64,000 bases of DNA, taken from contig CM074762.1 of the NCBI GenBank assembly GCA_037355855.1, positions 4,650,001-4,714,000 on the forward strand, written 5' to 3'. Each line of letters begins with the position of its first letter. The first letter of the stretch is position 1. The DNA is from Pseudo-nitzschia pungens. Its lineage: Eukaryota > Bacillariophyta > Bacillariophyceae > Bacillariales > Bacillariaceae. The position numbers were made by a program, and so were the translations under genes. Positions 63,602 to 64,000 of this stretch are shown one piece after another. The notes under the pieces were generated by a model. It made no database searches. It was given only the letters and a program-made list of their open reading frames with translations, and was not told the origin of the DNA.

Positions 63602-64000
63602 ATAAAGCAACTTACCAAGTACACTTCCAATCACTCTCCAACTTTTAAATTCGATATGCAGTTCACGTATATAGTTGAGAGTCAAGTAGTAAGTACCTTT
63701 TTCAGTTTACATCCATCTGCTGTCTGATATTGCTGATTCAAACTACCAGTGATCTGTGCCTTCCACCTGGAATATAAAATACAAAATCGGATCGTCCGTC
63801 CGTCATCCGTTTTATTTTAATTCAATTAAAAGCTTCCACTTGGAACCAAAATTTGGACCATCCATCCGAATAACTTACTTTATCTTCCATCCATCTAGAG
63901 TGAAAAGCAGTTACATATTCATAATCCTTGTAAAAAATTGGGCTAGATACAATATTCACATATGATTTTGTTACAATTTTTGATGGAGTTGTTATAGATT
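63602..64000. other. Flank beyond copia element
   Basis: AT-rich sequence with ccatccatccg-type words (63860-63900). No gene seen; a gene could start beyond the window. Confidence 0.5.

Noticed and set aside
1..64000. tRNA or rRNA genes
   Set aside because: I saw no cloverleaf with conserved A and B boxes and no rRNA-like sequence; a covariance-model scan would be needed to exclude a degenerate one.

Overview
The window reads as nuclear DNA of a photosynthetic diatom, probably a pennate one; I cannot fix the species. The evidence is short GT-AG introns (58-349 nt), bipartite plastid targeting signals with ASAFAP-like motifs, a zeaxanthin epoxidase next to a violaxanthin de-epoxidase-like gene, a CoDi-type Ty1/copia retrotransposon, and a diatom-type His-rich protein family. 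Gene islands alternate with wide mobile-element and satellite territory.

Layout. 1-2.4 kb: minus-strand wreckage of a retroelement gag-protease joined to a DDE transposase pseudogene. 4.0-10 kb: three host genes, namely a Tudor/MBD-like chromatin-type protein, a His-rich zinc-finger-like protein and a small membrane coiled-coil protein. 11.4-19.8 kb: a 22-bp minisatellite, then minus-strand transposon-type genes (a two-exon coiled-coil/polyQ protein, a broken Plavaka/CACTA-like transposase and an Asn/Ser-rich protein). 20.8-26.3 kb: an unrecognised 712-aa protein flanked on both sides by arrays of related GGAGCGACGGATCGA-type repeats, followed by a second orphan ORF set among its own tandem repeats. 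26.3-28.1 kb: decayed copia LTRs blown up by 13-bp minisatellites.

28.6-49.2 kb is the gene-dense core: ZEP, VDL2-type de-epoxidase, an LSM14/Scd6-type decapping factor with one apparent single-base frameshift, an AT-hook-like protein, a mitochondrial-type SH3-like protein, a plastid fibrillin, a secretory-pathway protein faintly like RHD3/Sey1 GTPases, and a 1277-aa disordered protein. ZEP and the de-epoxidase act in opposite directions on epoxy-xanthophylls and are probably co-inherited. A fresh 969-bp TRIM-like retroelement sits between them.

50.6-63.6 kb: a 520-bp Tc1/mariner-type MITE, then a complete CoDi copia element (LTR, gag, pol, LTR). Its gag and pol share one frame and are separated by a single UGA followed at once by a 9-bp stem-loop, which suggests readthrough expression. 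Its 3' LTR is split exactly by a 2283-bp LTR element of the same family as the one beside ZEP, each copy with its own 5-bp target duplication. The best candidates for something undescribed are the UGA/stem-loop junction, the repeat-flanked 712-aa locus, and the paired TRIM/LARD family.
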